From positions 126,342 to 156,042 of the forward strand of contig NW_003116952.1 of the NCBI RefSeq assembly GCF_000003605.2: a stretch of 29,701 nucleotides of DNA. The letters are read 5' to 3'. Below are positions 10,189 through 24,100 of the stretch, one piece after another. The position numbers were made by a program, and so were the translations under genes. This stretch comes from Saccoglossus kowalevskii (lineage: Eukaryota > Hemichordata > Enteropneusta > Harrimaniidae). The notes beneath the pieces were generated by a model. That model was not told where the DNA came from, searched no databases, and saw only the letters and a list, made by a program, of their open reading frames with translations. Numbering within the stretch: position 1 is the stretch's first letter; each line of letters begins with the position of its first letter.

Positions 10189-13100
10189 AAACGAAAGTGT
10201 GGCTTACAATAGAATATAGCAATAAATAGAGTTATTAATCATTTACGTAAAGTCGATTCTCTTGATGTTATTTTGCACTAGTTGACACGACCAGCGCTGA
10301 ATAACTGTATTGATGTGTGCGTGTGTATGAGAATGACGTAATTACTGTACACAGTTGAAAGGAAGGTCAGCAAGTGTTTACGTTTGTGTGCATGACTCTA
10401 CTCTGAACACATGATTAAAGTATTTGAAGAATGATATACAATGATATACATCCATCCACTTATTGCAGCGTTGATTGACTCTTACTTTGGAGAGGTTTGA
10501 GCGGCATTAAAAATTATGCTTTCGTTATTTTGGAGTCATGCAATCACCGGACATTCTTTGAGATACAAGAGTTCAAAATGTCACAGAAAATTATTATTTA
10601 TTGATTTATCAAAATTTTGCTCGACGGCATTGATAAAAATGTAATATATTATTGTTGACATGGATCCTAATATTGGGAAAACATTTAAACATTGACATAT
10701 AATTAAGTAAGTTTTCAAGGGGATATTTTTTTTCTAATATATACAACGAGAGGTTACTTCCCAAAATGTATTGTCTATATGTGCAGTAACATGCCCAGTA
10801 GTACCATTGACGCTGCGTTCTTTAAACACCGATTTGACGCATATCGCGCAAGGAATGTCGGGAGTTTGTTCGAAAATTTGAACGTTTCGAAGTCATTTGT
10901 CGGCACGTATTCAACTGCTGTTCCAAAGGTGAATTATGCATGACATTAGTATTTCACCCACCAAAAAATATTTCACTAAAATATGTGATTAAAAGCAGCT
11001 TAAATTGTAAAAAGTAATATCAAGTTCCGTGTATGAACACTAGTGTAAAGAGGCGGCGGAGCGTTATTTTAGCCAAAATCGGCTAGTAAGGCGTCATATG
11101 TCACATCAATCTCCTTCCAATAGGTCTTAGCGATTTACCCTCCCCAGGCAGCCTTCAATTTTGTGGTCAATCACCTCACTACGCACGGTCATATTTTCGC
11201 AGTTGTTTTACCTGGAAACGTACTGCAAAAAGTAGAAAAAAATGTTTATGAAAACCGAACTATTTATTAATGTCGTAAATACGAACAATTTTAGCACGGA
11301 CTATGTTGTGCAAGGTAATGTTACTGTTGTGATATGTCGCACGTGACAAACTTAAACTGAGGAAAGCAGCGTTCTGTTTACAAGTGTACATAGTTGGGAA
11401 CTTATTAAACACTAATTTCACTCAAAGGGATTTCCAAACATCCCCTTTTAATCTTGTTTTCTAGTGAATATTTTAATAGTATTTCTATTTTGAACGGATT
11501 CGATTCTTTGCATCTAACAGCAATAGATCACAAAGCTTCTAGTCAGTTTATAGGGTTAATCATTCATTTTATAATCTGATACTTTGACATCTTTGAAAAG
11601 ACTGCACTTTTCCAACGTAATTCATGTATATTTTAATTGTAATTACCCGAACATTTTATTCAGAGTCAGGAAGTAAAAAGTTGTATTAAACTAATTAAAG
11701 TAACCTAGTGACTTACGCATAACTGTATTAACCACCAAGGTTCTTGCAGCTCGAATATGCAAACGAGTTCTATGCAAAGCAGCTTTGTACAGTAATGATA
11801 AGTAACGCGTATCGAACTATTTGGAGTTCGATGTCACAGTTCTGTGCTGGGACAGCGCTTCCTGTGATGACACAACACAGCAGTACAACATTTGAATTCA
11901 GCTCGAACTTCCTTAAAACTTTTCTTATAAGTCTCCTGTGAGATTGGTCTATGTTAGATATGACGGATGTGCTCCCGTGCAACATGTGCATATTAAAATA
12001 TCAACACAATTAACCGTTGTTATCTGCAGACACTTGCTACTTGTTCTCCATATCGTCTTACCATCAAAGAGTTGCCACTCTAAAACCAATTCAACGTGTT
12101 CATCAATCACACTACTCATATATGATTGACGTAACTTTGACGTAAACAAGTACTTGCCTAATCAAGTATGTGTTTTGCAGAGCCGTAGCTACTTTCTCTG
12201 TACCATCGGATGCGCAGAGAAATGAACCAACGCATAAAGCAGCAAAGCCATTACTAGAACTTGCAATGTTGTTTCTAATTCGGTGACCTAATTCATAACG
12301 ATCTGAATGATTTGCGTGAATGACAAAAGTGTATTATTAGTGTGCAAATATTTGTTCAGGTCGTTATATCGATATTGACACAACAATTGTCACCGTCACG
12401 TGATGGCCACGTGAAAAAGAATACGTAGCAGATATCTCCAGTCGGTAATGAATAGATAACCACAGTGCATTGGGATACATAATTATTTCGGAATTTTATA
12501 GCCAATGCTTCGAAAAAAATATTAGAAATGTATGAAATAATAATAGGAAATTTAAACTATAGCATTTGTAATACAATCATAAACATGGAATTTACATGAA
12601 AAAATAAAACGTAGTTATATTCAATGCACATATAAATAAGATTCCGATAGGAAAATAAAAGATGGGTATGAAATAAGACACATCGGTCTCAGCTGAGGTG
12701 ATGTAAAGGTTATTCACCTACGTCATTTTGAATGTCGTTGCTCGAGATTCTGTATAAGCATTACGCGTGGCACATCTCGCTAGATGCTTTTTTTTTGCGT
12801 AGCATAGAATTATATAATAAATCTGTATACTTCATAGATATACTTCCATACACAAAAATTATAAATAAATATAGTTGTTGAAAAAAAACCTTAAGAATTA
12901 ATGATTTAGTGATTTCTTTTGCGAAACATAGAAATCATACAGCGTGTTACCTCAACACAAGTGTAAGTGACACCAATAGGTTAATCTAGTCAACACAATC
13001 AATAACATATAATTACTTATCATTACACAAATTTGTAAAATGTCAATTTTCAATGTTGTACATTAAATATTCTCTGTTATTAATATAATGCGTAATTTCT

Positions 13101-14336
13101 TTGACTTTATGACATTAATTACATCAATCAGACAAGGTTGCTGCTATTATTAATATTATTTGATTCTATTCGTCCTTGCAGCAGACCTTAAATTACTTGA
13201 TGTAAGAAAAATTAATTGGTCACGTGACTGGGTTAATTCGTTGATTGTTAACAACACTCAACTAAAGAGAAAAACTCGTATCGTAAATTACTATTATTAA
13301 CATTTCTGTCAAGATGAACCTCAAAAATGGAAAGATTGAATTTGAACAAAAGATTTATTAAGTCATTTTTTTATCACAAACAAAGGGTGACAACATACTA
13401 TAATTTACCGATTTTGTTACCGTTCTATTGCTTGTGTTTAATCATTGTAAGTATTCTCGTAGCTATTTCTTATTTATTTAATCAACTGTAAACACACTTA
13501 TTATGTTTGTTCATGGAACTTCAGTTTAGTGTCTATTAGTAATACACATATCACATTATCAACGTTTTATTGACATTTATAGGCAAATTACAAATACAAA
13601 CATGCTGTTAATTAAATTTATTGATGTAGATTAATTATAGTTTGTAAATAATCCAAATGCATAACGCGAGTATCTTCTTGGGTCTTGGGATTGTGGGTAT
13701 GAAAACCATTTGTTATTTGTAATTTATTCAAGGTCAACATCATTAATTCTCAAATCTGAACGCTGGGAATACACTAATTGCGCAATAATCGTGTTATGTG
13801 TGATGACGAAATACAATTAAATATTAATACAATAAGTGTAAGTACAATTATTTAAAGTGTGGAGTTATACAGTTCAAACCACGCAGCATCGAATGTTCCC
13901 AGAATGCATTTCACGATAACATTTATCACAGTTTCAAGCAGAAATGACATTTTGCAATCCCGTTAAAAATTGTACTTACAGAATGCAAACATACATAGGA
14001 TGCACATAGATAATCCATGCCGGTATCTGGAATATTTACTCATACAAATCCCAAGCATCATGTTATAATAACAGATTGGCTGTATCACTGTTTCATAAAT
14101 CATGTGCATAACCCCATTCACCCCAATATGCGGAATATCATTTTACGACCGCTAAGCAGAAAGCGAGTTAATAATACTCAAAAAAAGATATTTTATCTTC
14201 ACATCGTAAGTTTATGACAACTCTTATCTTTTGTGGTTGTTATATACAATGATTCACAAAAATATAATGATGTCATCACGAGGTTACCTTATGAAGCGAC
14301 CTTCCCGTATAATAAAAACCCACACATTGATTATCG

Positions 14337-14621
14337 TTAAAGCGCGGTAGTCGTCGCGCTGCGCATGTGCGACATTTGTATTGATAAACATTGATTTTCC
14401 CATAATCCAATGTGCTCTTCATATGGAAATCACAAGTAGGAGGTTTGACCAGGGCGCGATTTGCACTGATTACCGCCGGTGACTCCGTCGATAACTTCCA
14501 ATCACGTAAAAATTACCTAATTGAAGCTTGGAATCGTCTCAGTTTGTACTCGTCGCCATCTTTGTTCATATGAGACCCATATATCTCGCGCATGCGTGAC
14601 GCGACGACTACCGCCCTTCAA
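14337..14621. mobile_element. MITE-like element with terminal inverted repeats (about 285 bp)
   Basis: The left end carries gcggtagtcgtcgcg followed by a cgcatgtgcg-like stretch. The right end carries the same wording inverted (cgcgacgactaccgc preceded by gcgcatgcgtg). The arms match over roughly 30 bp with a few changes. The interior has no ORF, so it is non-autonomous. The outermost bases are ttaa at 14337-14340 and tcaa at 14618-14621, which hint at a TTAA-type target. The right half is closely repeated at 21815-21960. The transposase class is not determined. Confidence 0.82.
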
Positions 14622-17600
14622 TGACAACGAAACTATTCCAACTGGCGGCCATGTTACACGTTTTCGCTAAAGAAACCAAGGTTCAAAGTGGAGTCCCGAG
14701 ATGACATATTGCTTACCCTTGTTCCGTGGCAACACTCTGGGTCGATTCTATTTAAAAATAAGGATATTCCAGTTATGTGAACATTTCAATTGTTCGCAAA
14801 TTTAAAATGACATATTCAAATGTACTCTGCATGGAGTCAGACAATATTTTACATTTGCTAGTGTTAATTCTATTTTGAGTCAATAAATCTGCAAAGGAAT
14901 TAGTTTGCTTTTCGAAAGTAATCTCCACATCAAATATTTCTGTATTCCATAAAACGCCTATTTCGTGTTGTTTTTTTGTCTGGGGCAGTTGACATAAATG
15001 GGGTCATTCGTAGGTAATACAGGAACAAACATGTAACATTGCTCGAGGCAACACTTGCGTTGTGTTTTGCAGGCATAACCAGGTATATTTTAGAACCATA
15101 CATGTGTACAAGTGAAAAACCAATTGATCGACAAAAATTGTGTTTTTTTGACAACATGAACAAAAAACTTATATTTGGTAACTGTAAAAGTTATTTGTTT
15201 ATTGTATATACATGCCCGTATTTATGGCATGCTTAAATAGAAATGTGCTGTTACGTTAGCACTGCTCGTAAAATTATTTTTAAGGCAATTACAAAACAAG
15301 CTGGTAAATTATATGAATTGCAAAGAATGTGGTTGTACATTAATATTACAACTCACACTAAAAGATGATGCCATATGTTGGAATAAAATGTGTTGACAGT
15401 TTCGAATCAGCACCGCAACGTATACTTCGTTTGTTTTGGGACGTACTCACGTGAATCAATTCTATACATGATTTCCATGCTTAGCTACAGTTTAACTCAT
15501 TACTCTGCTATTCATACTATAATTTTACGGCCTCAAAGAAAATGTCCTTTCCATTATTTTTTTTCAATCATTCACCTGGATAAATTACAAATTTTCTATA
15601 ACCACACCATTCTACGTGTTTACCGCCGGGTTGTCTGTGACGTTATATCAGCTGAATTACGCGTCCCACGCACATATGGGGTTAGGTGCTGAACGCGTAT
15701 CTTTATTAAAGACACACGTACATCCGTGACAATTCCTACGTCAACAAGCCGCGGGTTATCGTGTCACTGCAACTTAATGATACCCTTCCATTTATGTTAG
15801 CGAAGATATTTCAGAAAATGGCACGCGTTTGATATAATTGGAAAAAGCTGACTCTGTTACTATCATTGACATGTGTACGCAGTTTTCATCGGTGGATTAC
15901 CAACCAAGTATGTATAAACACAAGTCAGAAAACCACAGCTGAATGCTTGCTCTAAGGGTGCGAACGAAGATGTAGCGATAAACACCATGTGTTATTTGAG
16001 TGAAGACGTCATAGATCGTTCAACAAGGTGTATTTCGGTATCGGCACACATTATTGTAACAGTATATTAGAACCACTGGACTCGGGCACTGACACACAAA
16101 ACGCAATATTCGAGTTACTTTTATAGAAGAAAATTGGTGATTCCGGACATCTACATGTTATTTTGATTGACCTGAACTTGTCTGAACCCTTATTTGTACG
16201 AAGTAGTTACGAATCTATTTCATACAAACCGACCAGACACATAACAACTAGCAAATGACTCAAATACCGATTAATATTTTGTTATAAATCCTCTGTGATT
16301 TTAAAAAGTATTTAGTTTTAAAATCATGATTCCATTATTTAATACTATTTTAAGATCGGTTCATTATATCTAATCCATAACATCTATGAAATGCACATAT
16401 GACAATATTTAGCCATAACCCAGTTGGAATTCCACCATGTATAATAACCAATTAAAGTACTTGAAATATAGAAATTAGACGCCAGTGCTGGGTAAACCCA
16501 ATGCAGATGAGAGCCGTTTCCACTATCCCCGCCTGTCGTGACGCAAATTAACTTGTCACAGTGTCTGCGCAAATGATAGCCAATTTTCTTTATGACTGTG
16601 TGACCCGGATGACCGGAGAGGAACGCAGCGAGCTATCACGCTTTGATTGCGTTATGATGATGAAGAATTGAGCTAAACAAACATCGATTTGGTTATATGA
16701 GTGTTTCTATTCCCTACCGGCTGACATGGTGTGACCTTATCTAACATTGCATTCCACCTGATACCGTCAATTTAATGCTTACTCCGAAGGCGCATTGTGC
16801 CGGTGAGTGATGACTGACTGAAGAATGGACAATATTATGAAGTAGAATCCTGTTAAATCGCATCACTGGAAAAAAACATCATCGCTGACTGATAGGTATA
16901 ATGCATACTACTCGCAGATGGGTTTTTTAACTCAAGATACGAAGTTTGAGTAATTTTTTTAGCGCTCTGTCAAGAACACTAGTGGGTGAAACATGCTCTC
17001 TTGACGTCATGTGTTCGCGTCCATCATAGTTACAGACGGTAGAATCAGTTCTTAGTACGCTATCTTTTATTTCGTGAACGGGCGTACTAATTTCCGTCTA
17101 TATTATCGGGTTAACATTCATTTGCAAACTATGATCTTGGCAAATGCCATATAATAAACATAAGTTATCGTCATAATAAATATGAAATTGTTGTTGATGA
17201 CAACCTGCACGCATTACTGTCATTTCTCGAGATTGTGGGTGAAATCGCATTGTGAATAAAAAAAGCAACTATGAATATGAATTACTAGAGGAACTCATCT
17301 ATATCTCACAACTTCACTTCCGGCATCGATTAACAAGCTAATACAGTGCAGGATAAAACTGTCTGTTTTTGCCGGATGTGCATCTGTTTTCCAAACGCTC
17401 ACGACAACATTATTTAGCTATTTGATTTGAACAAAAACGGCGCCAGCTATTGTACTGGCAATTACGATAATTTGTTTCATCTGCTCGACTATTAAAAAAT
17501 ATAGATTTCGTTGTCCGCGTGATAAAATACTAATAAAAATATCAGAGTCATAGCGCCGCTTTGAAGTGTTGCTGGGGAAATGGAGCTTATTAGGGATGGC

Positions 17601-17972
17601 ACGATTCCCTTGTCTCTATTGCTACAGTTACTGCAGGGACTATACTAAAATATTCGCAATGAAACTACACAAACCATAACGAATACAGTGCCCGGAAACG
17701 TCAGATTAAAAATTCTCTTGCATTCATTCGTATTCTTCCGCCTATGATTTGCCAGCTTATGTTTTTTTTCTTGTGTGTGTGTGTGGAACCCCTAACTTAT
17801 TCTTAATTTTCAAATGCCATTTCACTCACTCTAAGTATCTGTATCGCGACGCAAAGTTTTTCCATTTGGGATCTATATCAGTCCCGTTTGCTAGTTTCGT
17901 CTTAGCGACACCGTTTATCAATATATTACGCAGTTACCCTACCGCGTGCTGCTTTAGATTAGAAACAACAGG

Positions 17973-18135
17973 ATGAATCGGAAAAATATGGAAAAACTGT
18001 ATCTCACCGCTGCCGAAAAGGGTGACAAGAAAGCGATGAAATTAGCGCTTGAGTACGCCAGAGGGCTGGACATCAACTGCACAGACGCGTCTGGTAGATC
18101 GGCTCTGATTTTGGCCATTCAAAATGGCAGTACAG
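17973..18135 (+). CDS. TRPC-like: TRPC gene 2, first coding exon: start of ankyrin domain
   Basis: ATG at 17973, 54 codons plus one base, donor gttagt at 18136. The protein begins MNRKNMEKLYLTAAEKGD, then INCTDASGRSALILAI, matching the first ankyrin repeats of TRPC channels (EKxYLxAxEKGD and INCxDxxGRxALxxAI patterns). Only about six residues precede the conserved EKLYLTAAEKGD, so the cytoplasmic lead is very short. The start is chosen because it is the first in-frame ATG before the conserved block and has A at -3. A second ATG (codon 6) lies at the block border and could also serve. An ORF in another frame, 17749-17976, overlaps the start and is not supported. Confidence 0.94.
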
Positions 18136-21100
18136 GTTAGTTAACGGTTAATAGGTTTTGTGTATTTCTCCACAGTTTTATAAACTAACTACCGTAACGC
18201 ATTTTAAGAACGGGTGTGATAGCTTACAACTCCACTGGTTTGTAGTATATACTTCATAAGTATTCTCAAAATAATGGTGTCGTGGACGTTATTCGGGGTT
18301 TAATTGTCAGATAATAGTGTGCTTAAAATGATACTTCTTTTAATAAACACTAACCCATTTTTAAACGGTAGAGTTCAATTATCATTATCTGTGAACTTGA
18401 ATGTGTAGTAACTACAAGCTAGATAACATAGCGATGAGACTACACAGCCAACAATCTCGTTATATTTATTAGAGTAGGGTTATTTATGAATTTTCATCAC
18501 TTCCAGTTAGCGAAAATACTTGGTAGAGAGTTTAAGTAAATTACACACTTTGTGACCATGAACCTACCAGGATCGTTTCACAGTCCGAATGGAATACAAA
18601 TCTTGCTTCTATTGACCAGGTTCGTATAGCTGATAAAATGTGATCCGTGTACCGATTGTCAACATAAATCTTTAATAATAAATGACCGGGTTCTCTTGGG
18701 TTCGATTATATACTATTTCATAGTTAATTGTATATTTCAGTCACCTTCACACGTCGCTAAGGCGACCCCAACATTCATCTATCCCGAGGTCATTCATGTT
18801 TGATATCAATCACATATTTAGGAAATACTATAGTGAAGGATTCTTTTTAATTAGGTGTGTTTTATTATAAACATTTTCAATGCCTACGTGTCGACGTCAT
18901 AAAGTTGATATTCTGGACAGTATTTAGTCGCAGATTCGGGGAAAACTCTGCATATGTCTTGGACCGCGAAGCAGTGGAATGTGCGTTGTAGCGACCGATA
19001 TTCAGGTATGCCAGCAATGAGTGAGGAGCAAAACTTCAATGACATTATTCATTTCATGGCTTATTTATACTACATTTGAGCTATCCGGCGATGAACTTGA
19101 AATATTAGGTATCTCAGGTGACCGAATAATTTGACCATTATCTTCTATGTCCGGGGAATATAAATACATATTATTAAGAATATTTAGCGTATATTTGTTA
19201 TTGTAAGTTTCATTTGTCGGCGATATTACGAACGTAAATAAGTGTAGTATATATCGGTAAAGATGGTTCCAAATTATTAAAATAATTCATACAAATATTT
19301 TGGCGGGAAATTTATGGAATTCAAAGGGATGATGTCCGATCATACTTAGCGCAACATCAACAATGAATGGAAGGTAGATGAAGCAAAACCAACCCCGAAT
19401 GAATTTCAAGGTGGGTAAGATGAGTTCGGTGGAATGTACATTTCGAGTGTATATCTGTGATGGGACGGTGAGCTCACGATTACTACGACGTTGTACGAGA
19501 TGTACTTTTTTCAATAACGTCATAGTCGGAATGTATTCTGGGATATACGAGTAACGACAATTGTCTTGGAGGCGCCGGATGCACCGCTGTAAATCCGTGT
19601 TGTGTACGGAAGTTACCGATTGAATCACGGAATGCTAGATATTTTGACGAAAATATAGACGGATATGTTTTACCGTTAATAGTATCGCAAGCTGATTGTT
19701 ACTCACTACAATTATGTTTAAAATCGTGAGAGCACAACTTTATCGTCACAACGCATCGTAATTAGTGGATATCAAACGAAGCTAGTTGAGAGAGGGCATG
19801 GGATCAACTGAAAACTTCTCACACAGTCAAAACATTTGATTCACGCTTATTGGTTAGATAACCTCTCAGTAATGGCGTTATACATTTCGTCACGTGAACA
19901 GAATAACATCTTAAAACGTAAAACAACACTAGTGTTGCCAGTAACTGAAGTCACGCGTGACTAGATTTTCTGTAAATAGCATGAGATAAAAAGGAAAATA
20001 ATTGCCGACAGAGTGAGTTTTGAAAACACCCTTGGGATACTTAGGAATGTTACATTTGGCTATCCGATGATCTGATTTTTTGTGTATATATCGCAAGAAG
20101 CTTCCCGGCGGTCCTCTCCATATGAACAGAGGGAGTAGTATCGTAAATATAAACGACACTTCGACTAAGCCGTTGATCACAATTAGCGTGCAGAATAAGG
20201 TTCCTAAGACAAGTGTGAGAACGTTTCTAAAAAGAAAAAAAGATGTATGATCTGTCAAGTAATAAAACCTGTCAATATTTAAATAAGTTGTTATATATAG
20301 AGACGAAGTGAATGTCATAATCCGCCGTCGTATTTCGTTTATGTACTATTTCAACTATTCTAAATCCGAAAGGGCAATACGCCCTACGCAGAATAAGGTT
20401 CCTAAGACAAGTGTGAGAACGTTTCTAAAAAGAAAAAAAGATGTATGATCTGTCAAGTAATAAAACCTGTCAATATTTAAATAAGTTGTTATATATAGAG
20501 ACGAAGTGAATGTCATAATCCGCCGTCGTATTTCGTTTATGTACTATTTCAACTATTCTAAATCCGAAAGGGCAATACGCCTGTATGCACAGTGGACGCA
20601 ATCAGATACCGAAGAGGATTTTAAATTTTTCGTAAATCACGTGATTATTTCCCGCGTGCATAATTCAACCTGACCAATGAACAGGCAATCCCATAATTCC
20701 GATTGGATTAATCATTGCTGTTTTATAGAGTTTTTATTTTGAGTTAAGCATGCGAGAACTATCGTTCAAAAACCAACAGTTATGAATAGTTTAGATGATA
20801 TTGAACGCTTCAAACTGCACGCGTCAACAACCCCGACAAAATGCTATTAATTCAAATGTTAATTCACAGTCACTCTAGGACTTCATTAATTAGTTAATTT
20901 ATTCATTGACTCACATAACAAAGAGTAAAAAACAACAACAAATCTACAACGTGTCAGATGAAAAAGACAGCTGTCTATCAAGCGCTCTAATGGCCGTGGA
21001 TATAATCCGGCATTACTTGACGACAAAGAGCGCGCCTAAGTGGTTGTATTTCACGCGTGGATTCGGGAAATGGGATACTTTGCGTTGCAGTTACTTCCTG

Positions 21101-24100
21101 TAAATAGGAGACTAGTTTAATAAATGGAGTTCGTCGTTCAGTCCATCTTTGAACACATCACATCAATACAATGATCACCCTAACTACGGCGATTTCATGA
21201 AAGGTCGAGTACACCGATTCAAAACTGGCCCGAGATGAGATCAATTATCACTTCCCTTAAACACTCCATATGCTAATTGACCGCTAAAATATTGGTACAA
21301 GGTTTTATTTATGTTTTTTTTATTTATTTGTTAATTTTTGTTTAAATGGACATAATTTTGAAATAGCTAGATGTCTTGATTGTTATTTTAAGGTATAGAA
21401 ACGAAATACGAAGGTTTATTTTGCGAAACGTGATTGTTGGCTTCCTTCGTGCTTCCCGACACTTCGTTTAACTGTTTTATTCATAGAACGCATTAACCGC
21501 GTAACTATTGACATTTTCTAAACCTATAAATTGGTATCAGATAATACGAATCGCCAGAATTATTAACCATCAAACGCCCATGCACAATAGGTTCCGTTTA
21601 TCATGTCGGAGGAAGAACGATCGAATAAAATGAACTGAGCTGCGATGATTGTATATTTATCTCTCTGTGAGATCACGTCGTATTACATGTAGATGAATTA
21701 GTGAAATAATTTGGCAGAAGGAATTCCATTAGTTAATTACTATCGGTGACCGGGTATGTGAAACGATATTATCTATCACACGGAATTTAAGCATGGAATT
21801 CGGCTGTCCGAAGGTCAAAAGGCGGTAGTCGTCGCGCCACCCATGCGCGAGATATATGGGTCTCATAATAAACAAAGATAGCGATTTGACTGTTGCGCAG
21901 ATCAACGAGTACAAACGTTATTAAGCTTAAATTAGGTGCTTTTTAGGTGAAGTTATCGAATGATAAAAACGACAAAAAAAAAACATTCTTGCGCGCTACG
22001 CGTTGCTATGCGCTACATGCCACAGGGCGCGCGATTTGTTTTACGTGAATCAATGCTTAATCATTTGAATTGCTTTTCTAGAAATTTATTTGAAAAGTCA
22101 CCGTTTATTTATTTCAAGAGTGACACGTAGGTGAACCAAAAAAACACAAAAACAAATCATGTTTTAGTTGTCATTTTCTTTGGCATTTCTCTTATTCTGA
22201 ATTAATAGCAAAAAGAACAAGTTTTCTACGGTTATGAATTTTGATTAAGTGTTAGCTCACATGAATGTGATGGACAATTATTCGTGTTTCGCCAACACTT
22301 TGAAAAGATATTTATCTATTAATGAAATGTGATGCCATTTTAATAATTATTTTGCAGATATAAACATTCACACGGTGTAATATTGAAGACACATTCGATT
22401 TGAACATATATCATACATAGTCATGTGACCTAATTAACATGCACAAATAGCATATCTGATGCACTATTAGACAGAGACATTCAACCAGTGCGTTATAGAA
22501 GACATTGGGCTCATGGTCTCAACATATTTAATAACAATATGTGGTCATGTGACCTAATTAACATGCACAAATATCATATATGATGCACTATTAGACAGAG
22601 ACATTCAACCAGTGCGTTATTTAAGACATTGGGTTCATGATCTCAACATATTTAATAACAATATATGGTCATGTGACCTAATTAACATGCACAAATATCA
22701 TACCTGGAGCACCATTGTAGATAGAGACATTCAACCAGCGCTTTATTCAAGACATTGGGTTCATGATCTGATCAACATATTTAATAACCATCTATTGCTT
22801 TTAAGTGTTTTGGTTACGTGATTGAGTGATAATACGTTAGGGCGATGTTATGTTTGAAGATGTTGTGTTTGAATGATGTTATGATTGGGCGAGTTTGCGT
22901 TTGGGTTATGTTGGGCGATGTTATGTTGAGGACGTTGTGTTTGAGTGATGTTATTATGAGGGGGGAATTCTTCTCTCTAGGGTTCTCCACACGTGTCAGG
23001 GGGGAATCTCGTCTCGTCTCTATATTGCGTCCCCTTGAGGTACGGGATCGGGGAAGTCACATAAGCTTTACAGTCAAATAAGACACACACAACGAAATAC
23101 GTTCAACTCTCGTCTTAGTCGGTCTTTTGAGCACTCTATAAGACACAGCGCCCTGGGGAAAAGTCCCCAAGACTATCGCAAGGCTGACCCAAAACTAGCC
23201 CAAGACTGCGTCTCAAGACTAGCCCAAGACTCTCCAGGGATGGACTCTACAGGACTGGACTGCGTCTGTCCTCGTGTACTCGCCAAGACCAACTAAAACA
23301 ACTTTATTCATTTTCAAAACTCTAACCAATTACAAAGCAGTAAAAAGACTCTAGGGCGTAACCTTCAATCATAAAGCCAATCACACTAAGTACTGAATAC
23401 GTCATATCTTTTGATTAATCTTTCACTACATTAATAATTACGAATACTAACTGTCAGAAATAGTAGTCCGAATAGCGACGGTTATCTCGTAATTAGTTCC
23501 AAATCACTGAGCCAAGTTCCGTCCAAAACTTCAAATGGCCTAAACGATGCCAGACATAACACAGCCATTCGTTAGTAATCAGCTAATTAAGTCGATTAAC
23601 AGATACGCAAAAATAAATTCATCATATTATGATTGGATGAGTTTGCGTTTGGGTTATGTTGGACGATGCTATGTTTGAAGATGTATTTGAGTGGTGTTAT
23701 GTTGGATTGAGTTTGTGTTATGTTGGGCGATGTTATGTTGGGTTGAGTGTGTTATGTTGGGCGATGTTATGTTGGGTTGGGTTGAGTTTGTGTTTGGGTT
23801 ATGTTGGGCGATGCTATGTGTGAAGGTGTGTTTGAGTGAGAAAGTTATATATGACGACGTTATGGGTATTGTGGTTTCAGATGTTGAGTTTTGGTGTTGT
23901 GACTATGTTTTGGGCGCTGTTTGAGTGATATTATGTTTGGGGTGTTCAGATGGGGCTTTAGATATGATGTATATAACTATAAATGAGATATCGAATGTCG
24001 CTCATACATCTCGCTAAAAGGGTGATATTGGGCATAGTATATAAGCGCAATACGCTATTTTTCCCGACAGACCAACTACAAATATGTTCGATTGAACATT

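Larger units (their letters stand above)
8348..17972. other. Intergenic region between the two TRPC genes (about 9.6 kb)
   Basis: The first part must hold the 3' UTR of gene 1 and the last part the promoter and 5' UTR of gene 2; neither border can be placed. No ORF here has a recognisable domain. ORFs at 8766-9059, 9810-10001 (-), 11744-11941, 14017-14217, 14930-15163 (-), 15390-15692, 16384-16572 (-) and 17749-17976 look like chance in AT-rich DNA. Supported contents are a hairpin at 10148-10188, three TCACGTGA palindromes and the MITE-like element at 14337-14621. Upstream of 17973 I see no convincing TATA box. Confidence 0.7.

Noticed and set aside
17749-17976. ORF of 75 codons overlapping the gene 2 start
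   Set aside because: It is in a different frame from the conserved ankyrin block, starts in a T-rich stretch and has no domain; best seen as 5' flank.
18690-18710. gggttcgatta as a possible tRNA T-loop or SINE B box
   Set aside because: No matching A box, acceptor stem or clover-leaf arms are found around it.
22612-23924. ORFs at 22612-22821, 22845-23081 and 23691-23924
   Set aside because: They are readings of the 124-bp tandem unit and of the G/T-rich arrays; their Cys/Leu/Met/Val-rich text follows from the repeat phrases.
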